Assembly (NCBI RefSeq): GCF_902459685.1
Contig: NZ_CABPSF010000003.1
Span: 930,001 to 994,000, forward strand
Direction: 5' to 3'
Source: Pandoraea iniqua
GTDB lineage: Bacteria > Pseudomonadota > Gammaproteobacteria > Burkholderiales > Burkholderiaceae
DNA: 64,000 nucleotides
Shown here: positions 36,926 through 44,702 of the stretch, one piece after another
Layout: every line of letters starts with the position of its first letter
How positions within the stretch are numbered: the first letter of the stretch is position 1
Position numbers and translations under genes: made by a program
The notes under the pieces: generated by a model
Seen by the model: only the letters and a program-made list of their open reading frames with translations
Databases searched by the model: none
What the model was told of the DNA's origin: nothing

Positions 36926-36954
36926 ATTCTTGCGTGCGAGCGCAGGCGTGTCAA
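36926..36954 (-). promoter_or_regulatory. sigma-70 promoter for phaC-phaA-phaB
   Basis: Read leftward: TTGACA (36949-36954), a 17-base spacer, then AAGAAT (36926-36931). This is a perfect -35 with a 4/6 -10 at ideal spacing, facing phaC and giving a leader of about 90 bases. It is also upstream of the opposite-strand gene at 37024. Confidence 0.6.
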
Positions 36955-37023
36955 TGCTTGCGGCGTACGTCCGGTGGGAATTGTCCTGCCGCCCCGCCAA
37001 TTTTTGAATGCGCGTTTGTCCCG

Positions 37024-37410
37024 ATGCTGATCGTCGCTCTCGGCTGGCTCTATGTTCTGGCGATGGTCGCCATCACCGCCCCGTCGGTCTGGCTCGGCCT
37101 GTTTATCTTCATTGGCGGCGGGGTCGCGCCCGTACTGCTCTTGCTCTATATCGCCGGGGGCCGCATCCGGCGGGCCAGACGACTTCACCTTGAACGGCAA
37201 TCCGAACTGCGGCCTGATGACGCAGCGACTGGCGAGGCCAATGCCGGCGTGACGCACGTCATCGACCGTGACACGAATCCCACAGTCAGCCGCGCCGTCA
37301 CACCCGCGTCATCAAGCGCACACCCTGTTACACCACCCGCCACACCAGTGCCGCCATCCGGCCTGTCGTCCGATCGCGGCGATACGAGTAAAACCGCGCC
37401 GAATCGCTGA
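37024..37410 (+). CDS. small two-helix membrane protein, unknown
   Basis: A 128-residue hypothetical protein. Two hydrophobic helices (about 2-20 and 24-45), joined by a short loop, are followed by a basic stretch (GGRIRRARR) and a hydrophilic, Pro/Thr/Ser-rich tail, which suggests a cytoplasmic C-terminus. ATG 37024 begins the hydrophobic segment; the frame extends upstream but codes a Cys/Arg-rich stretch unlike real protein. Its last 83 bases overlap the convergent pgeF gene on the other strand, so its tail sequence may be constrained by pgeF. Confidence 0.6.
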   Translation: MLIVALGWLYVLAMVAITAPSVWLGLFIFIGGGVAPVLLLLYIAGGRIRRARRLHLERQSELRPDDAATGEANAGVTHVIDRDTNPTVSRAVTPASSSAHPVTPPATPVPPSGLSSDRGDTSKTAPNR

Positions 37411-38173
37411 CCGTACACCACTGACCGCCCGACACGCTCGTCACGCCCTCACGCGCTAACCGCAAGCGCGCCAGTGCGCAAAGATCCGCGAGCGACTTTC
37501 CCACCGCAGGGTCGCCATGGGCGACAAAAGCCGCAAGCGTCGCGTCGCGCTCGGCAGGCGTTGCCGCGTCAAGGAATGCCTCGCGCACTTCCGGCCCGAC
37601 CTCGAAGGTCTGCGGTCCGATGCACGGCCCGAGCCATGCGATGACCTCGGCGCGCGTGCCCGTTTGCGGCAAACGCGCCCGCAATGCCTGCACGGTCTGC
37701 TCGATCACACCGGCACAAAGCCCGCGCCAGCCAGCATGTGCGGCTGCCACGGCCTGCCCCTGCGCATCGCACAGCAAGACAGGCATGCAATCGGCCACCA
37801 TCACCGTGCTCGCCAGCCCGATCGCATTCGTCGCGCTTGCATCGGCCTGCAACGGATCGCCGGCGCGAACGGCATCGAGTGCGTCCTGCGCATCGACCAC
37901 ACGCGGACCGTGCACTTGCGCCACCCACGCGGAAGGCACGCCCGTGCGCGAGGCCAGCAACGCGCGATTCGTGGTGACCGCCGCGGGATCGTCGTCCGCC
38001 TTGAAGCCGAGATTGAAAGTGGCTTGCGGCCCTTCGCTCACCCCGCCCGCACGCGTCGTGAACACGGCACGCACATTTGACGGCGCGGGCCAGTCGGGCA
38101 CGATCCAGTCATCGGGAAAAGTGTCCTGCTCAAGTTCTCGCGCATGGCCAAGGTTATGCAGGGAAGAAGTCAT
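37328..38173 (-). CDS. pgeF: peptidoglycan editing factor / purine nucleoside phosphorylase family (YfiH)
   Basis: A 281-residue multicopper-oxidase-like (DUF152/YfiH) protein with the zinc-site signatures VADCMPVLLCD and AAHAGWRGL, and a third site at LGPCIGP. In E. coli PgeF acts in peptidoglycan precursor quality control; family members also cleave purine nucleosides. ATG 38173 overlaps the end of rluD by 20 bases, so the two are translationally linked in the common rluD-pgeF order. Its 3' end overlaps the convergent small membrane gene. Confidence 0.9.
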   Translation of the reverse strand: MTSSLHNLGHARELEQDTFPDDWIVPDWPAPSNVRAVFTTRAGGVSEGPQATFNLGFKADDDPAAVTTNRALLASRTGVPSAWVAQVHGPRVVDAQDALDAVRAGDPLQADASATNAIGLASTVMVADCMPVLLCDAQGQAVAAAHAGWRGLCAGVIEQTVQALRARLPQTGTRAEVIAWLGPCIGPQTFEVGPEVREAFLDAATPAERDATLAAFVAHGDPAVGKSLADLCALARLRLAREGVTSVSGGQWCTVSDSARFYSYRRDRTTGRMAALVWRVV

Positions 38174-39314
38174 CGAGCGAATCGGGGAGGGTTGAGAAGT
38201 CGAATTCGAGGCCGAGCGCGGCCATGAGTTCACGCATGTCGTCCGGCAACGGTGCCTGCCAATGCATCGCGTTGCCGTCGACCGGATGAATCAGCCCCAG
38301 CCGCCATGCATGCAGCGCCTGACGCGAGAAATCGCCCGGCAGTGCCGGACGGCGATGGCGCGGCTTATATAGCGGATCGCCAAGCAGCGAATGCCCGAGG
38401 TGCGCCAGATGCACGCGAATCTGGTGGGTCCGGCCGGTATCGAGTGAGCACAGCACCAACGAGACCGGCGAGCTCTCCCACTCGGCGCTCGCCACCGTCA
38501 CCACCCGCGTGCGGGCCGGCTTGCCGCCATGCCCGTGCACTACCGCCATGCGGGTGCGCTCGCGCGGGTCGCGTCCGATCGGGGCATCGACGACGGTGCG
38601 CAGCGGGGGACGGCCCCACACGAGCGCCGCGTAGTGACGCTTGACGGTTCGCGCCTGCAATTGCCGCACCAGATCGGTTTGCGCAATCAAAGTCCGCGCC
38701 ACGACCATCAGGCCGGACGTGTCTTTATCCAGACGATGCACGATCCCGGCGCGCGGCAGATCGGCCGCCGCTTGTCCGTATCGATGAAGCAAGCCGTTGA
38801 GCAAGGTGCCCGACCAGTTACCCGCCGCCGGATGCACGACGAGCCCTGCCGGTTTGTTGAATACGGCGAGTGCCGCGTCTTCGTGAACGACATCGAGCGG
38901 CACCGGTTCCGGTGTAAACGCCTGTTGCTCAGGCAACGCTGCCGGCGTAATCGTCACCGCCTCGCCGCCCGCGACTTTCTGGCGGACCTTGGCCGTCACG
39001 CCGTCGAGCATCACGCGGCCGTCTTCGACCCACGCCTGTAAACGGCTGCGGGAATACTCGGGAAAACATTGCGCGAGCGCCTTGTCGAGGCGTTCGCCGG
39101 CGAGGGCATCGGGGAGTGTGGCGACGAGCGGTGCGGCATCGTTAGCCCCTGCCAGCGTGGCAGAGGTAGAATCGCTGTCGGAATTGGGGGTGCCACCGTG
39201 GGCACCTGGGAAAGCTGCGGGAAGCGAATCGAGGTCGTCGTCAGACGAGTCCTCCGCATTTTCCGTGGCAAATGAGGCGGTTACGCTATAATCCGGCACT
39301 ATTGAACGGGTCAT
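38154..39314 (-). CDS. rluD: 23S rRNA pseudouridine synthase
   Basis: A 386-residue RluA/RluD-family pseudouridine synthase, expected to modify helix 69 of 23S rRNA (positions 1911/1915/1917 in E. coli). An S4 RNA-binding domain (about 74-135) precedes the catalytic domain, with D196 in HRLDKDTSG. The first 70 residues are an acidic, Ser/Asp-rich extension not seen in E. coli; a later start cannot be excluded. ATG 39314 lies 7 bases from the divergent bamD start, and the bamD promoter falls within its 5' coding end. Confidence 0.93.
   Translation of the reverse strand: MTRSIVPDYSVTASFATENAEDSSDDDLDSLPAAFPGAHGGTPNSDSDSTSATLAGANDAAPLVATLPDALAGERLDKALAQCFPEYSRSRLQAWVEDGRVMLDGVTAKVRQKVAGGEAVTITPAALPEQQAFTPEPVPLDVVHEDAALAVFNKPAGLVVHPAAGNWSGTLLNGLLHRYGQAAADLPRAGIVHRLDKDTSGLMVVARTLIAQTDLVRQLQARTVKRHYAALVWGRPPLRTVVDAPIGRDPRERTRMAVVHGHGGKPARTRVVTVASAEWESSPVSLVLCSLDTGRTHQIRVHLAHLGHSLLGDPLYKPRHRRPALPGDFSRQALHAWRLGLIHPVDGNAMHWQAPLPDDMRELMAALGLEFDFSTLPDSLDDFFPA
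39265..39292 (+). promoter_or_regulatory. bamD promoter
   Basis: A perfect TATAAT lies at 39287-39292, with GTGGCA (39265-39270) as a weak -35 at 16 bases. It faces bamD and is located inside the 5' end of divergent rluD, so transcription of the two genes may interfere. Confidence 0.55.
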
Positions 39315-39320
39315 CGAGAA

Positions 39321-40160
39321 GTGAAGCCAACGAGCATGCAAGCCCTGAAACTTGTCAAACATCTTACGCTGGCCGTTATTCTGGTCGGCGGCGTGGCCGC
39401 CTGCGGCATTCTGCCGGAGAAAGTCGACGAAACGGCCAGCTGGTCGACGAACAAATTATACTCGGAAGCCAAGGACGCCTTCGACGGTGGCGATTACTCC
39501 AAAGCCGCCAAGTATTATGAGTTGCTCGAAGGGCGCGACCCGTTCGGCCCGCATGCACAACAAGCGCAGATCAACACGGCCTACGCTTATTACAAAGACA
39601 ATGAGCAGGCGCAGGCGCTTACCGCCATCGACCGCTTCATCCGTCTGCATCCGGACAGCCCGTCGATCGATTACGCCTATTACCTCAAGGGCCTGATCAA
39701 CTTCAACGACGATCTGGGTCTGTTCGGCCGCTTCTCGGGTCAGGATCTGAGCGAGCGCGATCCGAAGGCACTCCGTTCGGCGTACGACAGCTTCAAGTAT
39801 CTGGTCGAGCACTATCCGAACAGCAAGTACGCGAACGACGCCGCCCTGCGCATGCGCTACGCCGTCAACGCAATGGCCGCCCACGAAGTGCACGCCGCCG
39901 AGTACTACTATCGTCGTGGTGCCTATCTGGCCGCTGTGAATCGTGCCCAGAGCGCTCTGCAAGACTTCGACAAGGCACCGGCGCTCGAAGACGCGCTGGG
40001 CATCATGATCAAGTCGTACGACAAACTCGGCATGACCGAGCTGCGTGACGACACCCGTCGCGTGATGGAAAAGACGTATCCGAACAGCGGCTACCTGACG
40101 GTGGGTCATCGTATCGACGATGGCACCGGCAAGAAGTCGTGGTGGCAACTCTGGCGTTAA
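39321..40160 (+). CDS. bamD: outer membrane assembly lipoprotein
   Basis: A 279-residue BamD (ComL/YfiO), an essential lipoprotein of the BAM complex that inserts outer-membrane beta-barrels. A lipobox, VAAC with the acylated cysteine at residue 28 counted from GTG 39321, follows a short signal peptide. Tetratricopeptide repeats make up the rest (EAKDAFDGGDYSKAAKYYE and later copies). The alternative ATG 39336 shortens the signal peptide by 5 residues and is about as likely. An intrinsic terminator follows. Confidence 0.95.
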   Translation: MKPTSMQALKLVKHLTLAVILVGGVAACGILPEKVDETASWSTNKLYSEAKDAFDGGDYSKAAKYYELLEGRDPFGPHAQQAQINTAYAYYKDNEQAQALTAIDRFIRLHPDSPSIDYAYYLKGLINFNDDLGLFGRFSGQDLSERDPKALRSAYDSFKYLVEHYPNSKYANDAALRMRYAVNAMAAHEVHAAEYYYRRGAYLAAVNRAQSALQDFDKAPALEDALGIMIKSYDKLGMTELRDDTRRVMEKTYPNSGYLTVGHRIDDGTGKKSWWQLWR

Positions 40161-40229
40161 TGCAACATTAAAGCGCCATTGATTCGGCACTGATCGCGTA
40201 TCAGACCGAACTTGCCAGCATCATCGAAA

Positions 40230-40253
40230 AGCCCTCGCCTGCGAGGGCTTTTT
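40230..40253 (+). terminator. intrinsic terminator after bamD
   Basis: AGCCCTCGC and GCGAGGGCT form a GC-rich stem directly followed by TTTTTG, about 70 bases past the bamD stop. Confidence 0.9.
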
Positions 40254-40306
40254 GTTTTCCGCTTACATTGTGACTTTCGCTCGCCACTGCCTGAGGAGTC
40301 TGTCTC

Positions 40307-41035
40307 GTGAGTTCGCCCGCTTCTGCCGCCCTGCCCGCTAAGACCTTGCTCGCGCTGCGTCACGTGCATTTCGAAGATCTCGGCACGCTCGCGCCGTACT
40401 TCAAACAACGTGGCTATGCCATCGAGTATGTGGATGCGCCCATTTTCGATTTGCGCACCCTCGATGCGCTGTCGCCCGATCTGATGGTCGTGCTCGGCGG
40501 CCCGATCGGCGCCTTCGACGAGGCCATCTATCCGTTCGTCGCCGATGAACTCGCGTTGGTGAAAGCGCGTCTCGATGCAAACGCCCCCATTCTCGGTATT
40601 TGTCTGGGCGCGCAATTGATGGCGCGTGCACTGGGCGCGAAGGTGGCGCCGCTAGACGTTAAGGAGATCGGCTACGCACCCGTCGCACTGACCGCCGCCG
40701 GGCAAGCGTCGCCGTTGGCCGCATTGGGTGATGTGCCGGTGCTGCACTGGCATGGCGATCAGTTCGACATTCCGCCCGGTGCCGCGCATCTGGCGCGAAC
40801 GCCCGTCGGGGAGCATCAGGCGTTCTCGCTCGGCAAGCATGCGCTCGGCCTGCAATTTCATCTGGAAGCCGATGCTGCGGGTATCGAGTCGTGGCTCGTG
40901 GGGCATGCCTGCGAATTGGGGGCCGCCGGCGTGAACCCGGTGACGCTGCGTGCGGATGCGCACGCCTATCAGGCACGCCTTGCCGAGGTCGCGCCGGCCG
41001 TCGTGGGGCGTTGGCTCGACGCGCTGGCAACCTGA
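40307..41035 (+). CDS. class I glutamine amidotransferase
   Basis: A 242-residue stand-alone GATase1 protein. The nucleophile is C99 in ILGICLGAQL, and H185/E187 in QFHLEAD complete the triad. It resembles the GMP-synthase-like amidotransferases of unknown acceptor that often act as glutamine or gamma-glutamyl hydrolases. GTG 40307 is well supported by TGAGGAG about 10 bases upstream. It is a single gene between the bamD terminator and the convergent helicase gene, 7 bases from the latter's stop. Confidence 0.88.
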   Translation: MSSPASAALPAKTLLALRHVHFEDLGTLAPYFKQRGYAIEYVDAPIFDLRTLDALSPDLMVVLGGPIGAFDEAIYPFVADELALVKARLDANAPILGICLGAQLMARALGAKVAPLDVKEIGYAPVALTAAGQASPLAALGDVPVLHWHGDQFDIPPGAAHLARTPVGEHQAFSLGKHALGLQFHLEADAAGIESWLVGHACELGAAGVNPVTLRADAHAYQARLAEVAPAVVGRWLDALAT

Positions 41036-41042
41036 GGGCCGC

Positions 41043-43277
41043 TCAGGCCTCTGCGTCCGCCGCCATCTCGTCGAAGAAGCCACGCACGATCGGCAGTTCG
41101 CGCGTGCGCTTGAACGGCGGCAGGCTTTGCCAGATGCGCCGGCCATAAGGCTTGTCGACCAGACGCGGATCACAAATCATCAGCACACCGCGATCACGCT
41201 CGGAGCGGATCAGGCGCCCCGCCCCCTGCTTGAGCGTGATAACCGCCTGCGGCAACTGGTGCACGGCAAACGGGCTCAAGCCCTTCTTGGTCAGTGCATC
41301 GAGCCGGGCGGCCAGTACCGGATCGTCAGGCGGCGCGAACGGCAGCTTGTCGATGATGACGAGCGAAAGCGCTTCACCGCGCACGTCAACGCCTTCCCAG
41401 AAACTCTGGCTGCCGATGAGGACCGCATTCCCGAGCGCGCGAAAACGGTCCAGCAACTCGGTACGGCTCGCCTCCCCCTGCACGAGCAGCGGATACGGCC
41501 AGCCGCGCCGGTCGAATTCCTCACGCAGGCGCTCCGCCGAGCGATTGACCGCGCGCAGCGTCGTACACAGCACGAACGCCCGGCCACCGCTCACCTCCAG
41601 CACCGGCAATGCGGCGTCCAGCACGGCGTCAGTGAAGCCCGGTGCAGACGGCTGCGGCAAGCCGCGCGGCACATACAGCAGACTCTGATTCGGATAGTCG
41701 AACGGACTCGCCAGCGTCAGCGACTTGCCCGCATCGAGCCCGAGCTGCGCAGCGTAGTGATTGAAGTTGCCCTTCACCGAGAGCGTCGCCGACGTGAAGA
41801 TCCATGCGCGCGGCGCGCCCGCCCGTTGCTTCGCAAAAATCGGGGCAATCGACAGCGGCGTCTGATGCAACTGCACCGCCTGCGAGAAAACTTCAATCCA
41901 GCGCACCGTCTCGGGCGGCGTATAGGTTTTCTGCTTGCTGCCCTCGCCGTTCTGCGCGTCCGCCGACGCTTCGGCTTCGGCCGCAGCGCGCGCCGCTTCT
42001 GCCTCACGCGCGATAGCGGCTTTCGCCGCCTTCTCGCGTTTGCCATCGGTCACACGCGGCGCATCCGGGTCGAGCAGCGGCAAGGGTTCCTCGCCCGGCG
42101 TGGGCGGCGCCGCGCCCGTCTGCCAGCGCTCAAGCTGCTGATGCAACTCGAGCGAGCGACGCAGACAAGCACCGAGGGCTTCGGCACGTTCCGCCTGATG
42201 TTGCAGCGTCTCGATCAGGTCCTGCAACGCGACGTCCACGCCATCGAGCGCGCCGAACAATTCATGATCCTCGGCGAGCTGCGCCACCGACATGCGCGTG
42301 TTATCCGGCCCGAACGTCAAACGCACATCACGCGCCGCTCGTTCGAGATTCGCACCCAACTTCACCCAGTCGGCCGCATCACGTGCATGAATCAGCCCCT
42401 CGGCCACGCAATCGCGCGCGAGTTCGAGAATCTGACCGGTGGACACCGTTTCGCCGAAGAACAGCGTCGCCGTCTCGGGCAACTGATGCGCTTCGTCGAA
42501 GATCACGGTATTCGCGCTGGGCAGCAACTCGGCCATGCCCGTATCGCGCAACATCACATCGGCAAAGAACAGATGGTGATTGACCACCACGAGGTCGGCC
42601 TGCTGCGCCTCTTTGCGGGCCAGCATCACGAAGCAGTCTTTGTAGCGCGGACACTCCTGCCCAAGGCAGTTATCGCGGGTCGATGTCACCTGCGCCCAGA
42701 TGGGTGCGTTTTCAGGCACGGAAGCCAATTCGGCCTTGTCGCCACTTTTCGTGATCTGCGCGAACGTCACGATCTCGCGCAATTGCGCAGCCTCGTGGCG
42801 CGACGCAAAACGCGCTTCCTGCTGTGCGCGTTCGAGGTAGTAGTGGCAGAGGTAATTCGAGCGGCCCTTGAGCATGGCGACGCTCACCGGCACGGCAAGG
42901 GCGCGGCGTACCGTCGGAATATCGCGCGCGAAAATCTGGTCCTGCAAGTGCTTGGTGCCGGTCGAAATGATCGTCTTGCCGCCCCAGAGCATCGCAGGCA
43001 CGAGGTACGCGTACGTTTTGCCCGTGCCCGTACCGGCTTCGGCAATCAGCGAGTCGTGCGTGTCCATCGCCGACGCCACTGCGCGGGCCATTTCGGTCTG
43101 CGGCTCACGCGAGCGATAGCCGTCGATGGCGCGCGCCAGCATCCCGCCGTCGCCAAAAATCTCCTCCAGCTCGCGCTCGCGCCGGGGCGCAAGCGGTTTG
43201 AGTCCATGGAAGGTGGGCGTATCGGCGGAAGTGGCGTCGTCGGGGGAATCGCTGGCAGTGGCGGCAGAATCGATCAA
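41043..43277 (-). CDS. ATP-dependent DNA helicase, DinG/YoaA family
   Basis: A 744-residue superfamily 2 helicase with an iron-sulfur domain. Walker A is AGTGTGKT (81-88). Cysteines around NYLCHYY and DNCLGQECPRYKDC form the 4Fe-4S site, and the Walker B is FDEAHQLPE. Motif V/VI segments such as GSQSFWEGVDVRGE are present. YoaA-type proteins unwind damaged replication intermediates. The only reasonable start is TTG 43277, since an in-frame stop lies 15 bases upstream and the next ATG is residue 46. An Ala/Glu-rich insertion lies near residue 430. Confidence 0.92.
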   Translation of the reverse strand: MIDSAATASDSPDDATSADTPTFHGLKPLAPRRERELEEIFGDGGMLARAIDGYRSREPQTEMARAVASAMDTHDSLIAEAGTGTGKTYAYLVPAMLWGGKTIISTGTKHLQDQIFARDIPTVRRALAVPVSVAMLKGRSNYLCHYYLERAQQEARFASRHEAAQLREIVTFAQITKSGDKAELASVPENAPIWAQVTSTRDNCLGQECPRYKDCFVMLARKEAQQADLVVVNHHLFFADVMLRDTGMAELLPSANTVIFDEAHQLPETATLFFGETVSTGQILELARDCVAEGLIHARDAADWVKLGANLERAARDVRLTFGPDNTRMSVAQLAEDHELFGALDGVDVALQDLIETLQHQAERAEALGACLRRSLELHQQLERWQTGAAPPTPGEEPLPLLDPDAPRVTDGKREKAAKAAIAREAEAARAAAEAEASADAQNGEGSKQKTYTPPETVRWIEVFSQAVQLHQTPLSIAPIFAKQRAGAPRAWIFTSATLSVKGNFNHYAAQLGLDAGKSLTLASPFDYPNQSLLYVPRGLPQPSAPGFTDAVLDAALPVLEVSGGRAFVLCTTLRAVNRSAERLREEFDRRGWPYPLLVQGEASRTELLDRFRALGNAVLIGSQSFWEGVDVRGEALSLVIIDKLPFAPPDDPVLAARLDALTKKGLSPFAVHQLPQAVITLKQGAGRLIRSERDRGVLMICDPRLVDKPYGRRIWQSLPPFKRTRELPIVRGFFDEMAADAEA

Positions 43278-43410
43278 AACGGCAAATAAAACTCAAAGGC
43301 GCCGCGAATCGATAACTGACGATTCGCGGCGCCGGCAATGAAAAAAGTGTCGCGCAGACGGGTTTGATTCACGTCACGCGGAGAAGGCGCGATGGCTGGT
43401 CCAGCCAGCC

Positions 43411-43614
43411 TCAGGCCGGCAGATCCGGCGTCTGCTGCACTTGCAGCAGGGTAATGGTGTCCTTGATTTTCAGACGGCGCTTCTTCAGGCGCGTGACTTG
43501 CAGTTCGTCGTACGTCGGCTCCGTCAGCAACTTGTCGATCAGGAAGTCGAGATCGCGGTGTTCGATCTGCAACTCGATGATGCGGCGTCCAATGGAGTGA
43601 AGATCGTGCTGCAT
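43411..43614 (-). CDS. YdcH-family DUF465 protein
   Basis: A 67-residue protein with the YdcH/DUF465 pattern: a helical hairpin where HSIGRRIIELQIEHRDLDFLIDK turns into a basic second helix, LQVTRLKKRRLKIKD. Function is not established in the family. AGGAGAG precedes ATG 43614. It is a separate short gene between the helicase and the coiled-coil protein. Confidence 0.88.
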   Translation of the reverse strand: MQHDLHSIGRRIIELQIEHRDLDFLIDKLLTEPTYDELQVTRLKKRRLKIKDTITLLQVQQTPDLPA

Positions 43615-43688
43615 CGTGGCAACTCTCCTGCAACTCTCAAGTGATCCCGGCGCCGGTCACCTTGACCGGCCCGGTGGCCCGGACTTGC

Positions 43689-44597
43689 TTACTGTCCGGG
43701 CAGCGCCTTTTGCGCCGGCGTGCTCCCCGACTGCGACTGATTTTTGCGCTCGTCGGACTTCTTCTGGCGCTCGATGGCTTCCGCCTGCTTCTCGCCGTAC
43801 TTCCGCACGTTTTCGGCACGCTCGGCAGCCTTCTGATCCGCCGTCGCCTTGGCTTCGTCGAGCTTCTTCTGCTGCTCGGCCTGCTTGGCATTGTACTGCT
43901 CGGAATTGGCCGCGCGTTGCGGTGCCTGCCCAGTGCGCTCGGTCACACGCTGCTGATATTCGGCCTGCTTGGCCTGATAGTCCGACACATTCTGCGCACG
44001 CTCGGCGGCCCGTTGCGGTGCTTCGGCGGCGGTCTGGGCGCGTTTGGCTTCCAGTCGCTCGTCGCGGTCTGCCGCGCGCGCCTTGCGCTCGGCATCTTCC
44101 AGCACCAGCCGCTGGCTGCGCACGGCCTTGAGGGCTTCGCGCTGCTGATCACGCGCCTTCTCGACGCAGTAGTTCACGAAGAATTTCGACGCGCATTCGT
44201 ACTTCGCTTCCTGGAAGCGATAGTCGATCCACGCGCGCTGGCGGTCGAGCACGGCGCGCCGGCCCGCGAAGTCGTCGTCAGCCGGATGCATATCAAGCTT
44301 GTCGTCGTACGCGACCGGCTTGTCGTCCTCGGCGGCCGCCGCGGCAGACGCAGTGCTGGCCGCCGACGGCGTGCGATCGGCCGTGGCGTCGAACGGCACA
44401 TGGGGCACGCGAATCTGATCGGTCGTGCGGCCCGCGGCTTCGACAGCCGAGAGTCCCTGCGCGAACGACGCGGAAGGCAAACCAACAATGGCTGCGATGG
44501 ATGCGAGCGCGGCGGCCGCCACGGCCGTCATCGCGCCAAAGCCAGCGAATGACGTACCAGCGCGACGGCGCGAAAACAATTTTGCGAAGGAAATCAT
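43689..44597 (-). CDS. secreted/periplasmic coiled-coil protein, unknown
   Basis: A 302-residue protein not assigned to a family. ATG 44597 opens a signal peptide with a basic start (FSRRRAG), a long hydrophobic core and an Ala-rich cleavage region ending SASFAQ. The mature part has a conserved-looking YRFQEAKYECASKFFVNYC segment with two cysteines that could form a disulfide. The last 150 residues are Glu/Gln/Ala/Arg-rich coiled coil with repeats of the type AERAQNVSDYQAKQAE / AERAENVRKYGEKQAE. A TAAAAT hexamer at 44621-44626 (leftward) may be its -10. It is divergent from tex. Confidence 0.72.
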   Translation of the reverse strand: MISFAKLFSRRRAGTSFAGFGAMTAVAAAALASIAAIVGLPSASFAQGLSAVEAAGRTTDQIRVPHVPFDATADRTPSAASTASAAAAAEDDKPVAYDDKLDMHPADDDFAGRRAVLDRQRAWIDYRFQEAKYECASKFFVNYCVEKARDQQREALKAVRSQRLVLEDAERKARAADRDERLEAKRAQTAAEAPQRAAERAQNVSDYQAKQAEYQQRVTERTGQAPQRAANSEQYNAKQAEQQKKLDEAKATADQKAAERAENVRKYGEKQAEAIERQKKSDERKNQSQSGSTPAQKALPGQ

Positions 44598-44702
44598 GAG
44601 GTTGGGCAGAGTGATGCCAAATTTTAGCATTGCCTGCCCGGACGCGCCCGCGGTTTATGGCAAAATGCCCCGCTCCTGGCACTTGGGTAATTCGCAACAC
44701 TC

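Noticed and set aside
40950-43289. Plus-strand open frame of about 780 codons opposite the helicase
   Set aside because: The helicase on the minus strand has all family motifs; the opposite frame is Arg/His-rich with none.
44681-44702. TGGCAC upstream of tex as a sigma-54 promoter
   Set aside because: The required TTGCA-type -12 element does not follow at the right distance.
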